DNA from: Singulisphaera sp. GP187
GTDB lineage: Bacteria > Planctomycetota > Phycisphaerae > Phycisphaerales > SM1A02
Assembly (NCBI GenBank): GCA_945868805.1
Contig: CAMBMO010000005.1
Coordinates: 1-64,000 of the forward strand
DNA length: 64,000 nucleotides
Direction of reading: 5' to 3'
Shown here one piece after another: positions 61,370-64,000 of this stretch. The stretch's first letter is position 1. The number at the start of each line of letters is the position of its first letter. The position numbers and the translations under genes are program-made. Below the pieces are notes generated by a model. That model was given only the letters and a program-made list of their open reading frames with translations. It ran no database searches and had not been told where the DNA came from.

Positions 61370-61948
61370 TCAAGGTCGATCGCACTCTCTTCTGTCCGCG
61401 AACAACAGTTCTCGGAGCTTCGCAAGGGCACGATGCCGCCGGACTCCCAAGGCACTCTCTTCGCCGCGGAGCGTGTGCGCACCATCGATCCGCCGAACAT
61501 TTTCGGCGCAGAGCAGTCGCAGGAGATCCTGCTGCGCAACTGGCAATCGTCCGATGGCTCGAAGAACCTCTCGGATCTCATCCGATCGACCAGTGCAACG
61601 CGCCGAGTCTGGATCTGAACACGCCGGCTCCGACCCGCCGACGCATCCGCGCCGACAGGCGCGAAATGTCGAATCGTGGTGACGCCGTTCGATTTCGATC
61701 GTGCGGAGGAGCCTGCGCCGAACGCACTGAAAGAGATAGGCGCATCCGAGCATCGCTTCTTGGGATGCTCCCGATGCAGGCATTCGCTCGAGGAGCTGCG
61801 CAAAGATCTCTTGGAGAGCATCTTCGATCGTCGGCATCGAGTGTCGCCCGTTCAAGAGATGAACAATGCGTTCACGGTGCTGCCGATACGCGATCTCGAG
61901 TCGTAGCCCCCACTGTTGGGCCACGTCGTCGCAATGATCTTCGATCAT
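61370..61948 (-). CDS. ECF-like RNA polymerase sigma factor
   Basis: From ATG 61948, preceded by AAGGAG (61960-61955) at six bases, the product has 192 residues. Region 2 is seen in RIVHLLNGRHSMPTIEDALQ and EIFAQLLERM, region 4 in EVLRAIGRLPVAQQDLLRLL and ALGVRRHRALAKLRELLF. The strong Shine-Dalgarno sequence contrasts with the leaderless pattern around it. No anti-sigma gene is adjacent; the Hsp70 gene lies 51 bases downstream on the same strand. Confidence 0.8.
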   Translation of the reverse strand: MIEDHCDDVAQQWGLRLEIAYRQHRERIVHLLNGRHSMPTIEDALQEIFAQLLERMPASGASQEAMLGCAYLFQCVRRRLLRTIEIERRHHDSTFRACRRGCVGGSEPACSDPDSARCTGRSDEIREVLRAIGRLPVAQQDLLRLLCAENVRRIDGAHTLRGEESALGVRRHRALAKLRELLFADRRECDRP

Positions 61949-62088
61949 TTCTGACTCCTTTGTTTGAGATATCAGGAGCCTACGACTCAATCGAACGCGT
62001 GCAAAAAGAACGCCACTTTTTCGCTCATCGTCATTGCCTCGATCGACCTCTGCGAAATTCAGCAACTCCCATCAGGATCCCAGCGTCG

Positions 62089-62679
62089 TCACTTCGCTTG
62101 CTTGCCCGCCTCGGGCAGGCGATCAAGTGCGCGCTCGAATCGCACGTTCGCAACCTTGGTGAGCAGGTCGGTCACCGCCTTCACCGATGGATCCTCGCCT
62201 ATGACAACAAACTGCTGGCGCCCGCCCTCCCACGAAACTGCGATGTCCGCGACCAGTTCGCCATCATCGGGCGTTCCCGTCGGGGGCGTCGTTGAAAACC
62301 AGCCGCCACCGCGAGCCAATTCGAGGATCTCGCTGCACTGCTTTGGACTCAAATCTGTCTGCCAAAATGTCTTCAGGGTGAGCGCTGTCACCCCGGCTCC
62401 GTACGCGAAAACCCCTCCATCGACCGTGAAATACTGATACTGCGAGCTCTTTGGCTGTCGTAACCAGATCGCAAAGCCGATTCCGCACTCCCCAAGGGCA
62501 TGCACTTGAGTCGGGAGGGTATTGCAAGATGGCGGGAGTGCCATGAGTGAGAGGAGTGGGAGGAGTGGGAGGAGTGGGAGGAGTGGGAGGAGTGCCAGAC
62601 GCGTCAGAGCAGCCACGACGAGGGTTCGAAGTCCCACTCGCTTGCTCGCGCCGACCATCAAGCGCATCGCAGAGTTCAT
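62089..62679 (-). CDS. Exported hypothetical protein with a repeat-built signal peptide
   Basis: This is 196 residues. The hydrophobic core of the N-terminal signal (about 25-47) is LLPLLPLLPLLPLL, coded by a nine-base tandem repeat. The mature part is a small domain with VDGGVFAYGAGVTALTLKTF, a conserved-looking ARGGGWFSTTPPTGTPDDGE and IAVSWEGGRQQFVVIGEDPS. No family is recognised. Its start overlaps the stop of the lipoprotein gene upstream (ATGA), so they are co-transcribed. Confidence 0.7.
   Translation of the reverse strand: MNSAMRLMVGASKRVGLRTLVVAALTRLALLPLLPLLPLLPLLSLMALPPSCNTLPTQVHALGECGIGFAIWLRQPKSSQYQYFTVDGGVFAYGAGVTALTLKTFWQTDLSPKQCSEILELARGGGWFSTTPPTGTPDDGELVADIAVSWEGGRQQFVVIGEDPSVKAVTDLLTKVANVRFERALDRLPEAGKQAK
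62551..62595 (-). repeat. Nine-base tandem repeat (five units) inside a signal peptide
   Basis: GAGGAGTGG on the plus strand is repeated five times, the last copy with one mismatch. Read on the minus strand it codes for Pro-Leu-Leu units. Gain or loss of a unit keeps the frame but changes the length of the signal-peptide core. Confidence 0.95.
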
Positions 62680-63302
62680 GGAGAAGAGGTCGGCGACTTG
62701 GCGAATGAGAATGGGGGTGCCTTTGTGAATCCGTCATACGGATTCGGCCCGAAGTCGTATCGATGGGGCAGGTTCCGATCGGCCGCACGGTCGGTCGACC
62801 ATGCCAAGTCGCAGAGGCTCCTCACAAGTGCCACCGCATGCGGATCCGGCAGCTCCGTGGTAGTGAATCGTCGCACATACCACCAGTCGGTTCCATCGGC
62901 GTGGAAACAGAGGATGTAGACCACTTCGTCCCGCGCAGGGCGAACCGATCCTGGCCAGATGTCGATCGACGACGTCGACGGATCCGCCCATCCTTCCTCG
63001 CAGACCAGTTTCCAGAACCCATCCATCTGACTTCGATAAAGCCAGCGGGACGGCAATGGCCTCGTCGAAAAATCGAGGCTCTCCCCGTAATCGCTGTGCA
63101 GACTCCCGTCAGCAAGAACCGTGAATTTCCCTTGACGAAGATGCGCTTGGGGCAAATCCTTCGCCCCGCTTCCCGTCAAGATCGTCACATCGACCGAGAA
63201 ATCACGCGGCGTTTTCGGCGACTCGACTCGCGCTGATCTGACATCAGTACATCCGACGATCAAACACGCAAGCGTCGCGCAGAGTGCAATTCGCGCGATC
63301 AT
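62676..63302 (-). CDS. Hypothetical lipoprotein
   Basis: From ATG 63302 the product has 208 residues with a lipoprotein signal (MIARIALCATLACLIVGC, lipobox LIVGC). The mature part holds WKLVCEEGWADPSTSSIDIW and YILCFHADGTDWWYVRRFTT, with regular beta strands. The upstream 24 codons in frame lack signal-peptide character and were excluded. No family is recognised; it is paired with the preceding exported protein in a two-gene unit. Confidence 0.7.
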   Translation of the reverse strand: MIARIALCATLACLIVGCTDVRSARVESPKTPRDFSVDVTILTGSGAKDLPQAHLRQGKFTVLADGSLHSDYGESLDFSTRPLPSRWLYRSQMDGFWKLVCEEGWADPSTSSIDIWPGSVRPARDEVVYILCFHADGTDWWYVRRFTTTELPDPHAVALVRSLCDLAWSTDRAADRNLPHRYDFGPNPYDGFTKAPPFSFAKSPTSSP

Positions 63303-63419
63303 GCGAAACTCCCGCGACCACTCTGGCCCATGCCACCCGTTCGGGCAGTTCGTCATGACTTGCACCTTCGCCATCGCTCAAGAGTAGCACGAGGGAGCAT
63401 TCGGTAGCCTTGGCGCGAC

Positions 63420-64000
63420 ATGCGAACGAGCGCAAACTGGATCAACCAATACCTCTCCTCGCCGGCGACAGCGCAAGAGCAGGCTGAAGTGCTGACCTCG
63501 GTTGGATTTCCGTGCGAGTCTTCCGAAAGCATCGCGGGCGGCGACACCGCGCAAGAGGTCGAGACGACGAGCAATCGTGGAGACTGCCTCTGCCACCTCG
63601 GGCTCGCACGCGAAATCGCTGCCGCCACAAGTCGAACCATTCGGTTGCCTTCGACGGCTGCGATTCGCTCGAGTGAACGAGCATCAGTCGCGATCAAGGT
63701 CGAAAATCACGAGCCATCGCGCTGCCCCCGCTACACGGCGCGCGTCGTCCGAGGGGTCAAGATCGCACCGAGTCCTCAGTGGCTGAGAGATCGTCTGATC
63801 GCGATTGGACAAACGCCACGTAACAATGTGGTGGACTGCACGAATTTCTTGCTCTTTGAGTATGGGCAACCCACCCATGTCTTCGATCTCGCCACATTGC
63901 GCGGCGGGACGATCCATGTGCGAAGCGCCGTCGCCGGAGAGACCTTTCTTCCACTTGGAGAGGGATCGAAGGCGATCACTCTCGACGGAAACGAACTGGT
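63420..64000 (+). CDS. pheT: Phenylalanyl-tRNA synthetase beta subunit, N-terminal part (continues outside window)
   Basis: The frame is open from ATG 63420 to the window end (193 residues). It starts MRTSANWINQYLSSP, then QAEVLTSVGFPCE, and goes straight to TTSNRGDCLCHLGLAREIAA, which in other bacteria (TPNRxDCLxxxGxAREVA) lies near residue 165. The following B3/B4-type segment (RYTARVVRGVKIAPSPQWLR, NNVVDCTNFLLFEYGQPTHV, FDL) is normal. About 110 residues that usually form the EMAP-II-like tRNA-binding OB domain are therefore missing. TAGCCT (63405-63410) is a -10 candidate nine bases before the ATG. A pheS partner is not in the window. Confidence 0.92.
   Translation, partial: MRTSANWINQYLSSPATAQEQAEVLTSVGFPCESSESIAGGDTAQEVETTSNRGDCLCHLGLAREIAAATSRTIRLPSTAAIRSSERASVAIKVENHEPSRCPRYTARVVRGVKIAPSPQWLRDRLIAIGQTPRNNVVDCTNFLLFEYGQPTHVFDLATLRGGTIHVRSAVAGETFLPLGEGSKAITLDGNEL

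Noticed and set aside
1-64000. CRISPR arrays, insertion sequences, rRNA and tRNA genes
   Set aside because: No spaced direct repeats, transposase, terminal inverted repeats or recognisable RNA-gene sequences were seen. A tRNA could be missed by eye, but intergenic space is very limited.

Overview
The window is a gene-dense, moderately GC-rich bacterial chromosome segment that most resembles the Planctomycetota, probably class Phycisphaerae. The clues are two separate MoxR/DUF58/VWA ('Bat-like') membrane clusters, a PadR regulator paired with a HAAS-type membrane protein, a TPR protein fused to a YggX-like iron-trafficking domain, a bacterial TPR/O-GlcNAc-transferase-like protein, and a secreted lectin ending in a dockerin-like Asp-rich repeat of the kind common in Phycisphaerae exoproteins. 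This placement is inference from gene content; no rRNA or tRNA gene was recognised.

Layout. 1-2.8 kb is a decaying accessory patch: the C-terminus of a C5-cytosine methyltransferase, an orphan HI1420-type antitoxin, a degraded small membrane gene, an N-terminally truncated glycerol dehydrogenase and a nucleotidyltransferase gene with an in-frame TGA. 2.9-6.8 kb holds an RluA-type pseudouridine synthase, a tandem pair of small membrane proteins (first copy frameshifted), a CvfB-like RNA-binding protein and a double thioredoxin-fold protein. 6.8-16.8 kb is Bat-like cluster 1 (plus strand). 16.8-18.9 kb is a padR/HAAS pair behind an operator-bearing promoter. 20.3-25.2 kb is a nearly complete molybdenum cofactor set (moaA, moaE, moaD, moeA, moaC, mog, mobA). 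It is followed by a DEAD-box helicase with a long leader and a 1331-residue Pls/PosA-type NRPS (A-PCP plus membrane/left-handed-helix domains). 31-41.8 kb is mixed: SLC13 transporter, OGT-like protein, lectin-dockerin protein, CPBP protease with a winged-helix protein, CdsA, zinc-ribbon protein, PyrD, zincin and TPR-YggX.

41.8-54.4 kb is a long minus-strand run: a coiled-coil membrane protein, a ferric-type substrate-binding lipoprotein, an ABC permease fused in frame to an NHL propeller, a 992-residue VWA membrane protein, and then MoxR, DUF58 and BatA-like proteins (cluster 2). 54.5-58.6 kb carries a secreted protein, a BFD-like ferredoxin and a feoA-feoB-small membrane protein operon behind a perfect 19-bp Fur-type palindrome. 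The end holds ispD, an Hsp70, an ECF-like sigma factor, two small exported proteins and the start of pheT, which appears to lack the usual tRNA-binding OB domain.

A recurring theme is promoter geometry: many genes without a Shine-Dalgarno sequence have a TAnnnT hexamer 6-9 nt before the start codon, predicting leaderless mRNAs. Four also show a TTGnnn box at 16-17 bp spacing, and two of those carry palindromic operators in the spacer. A second theme is short in-frame tandem repeats near protein termini.
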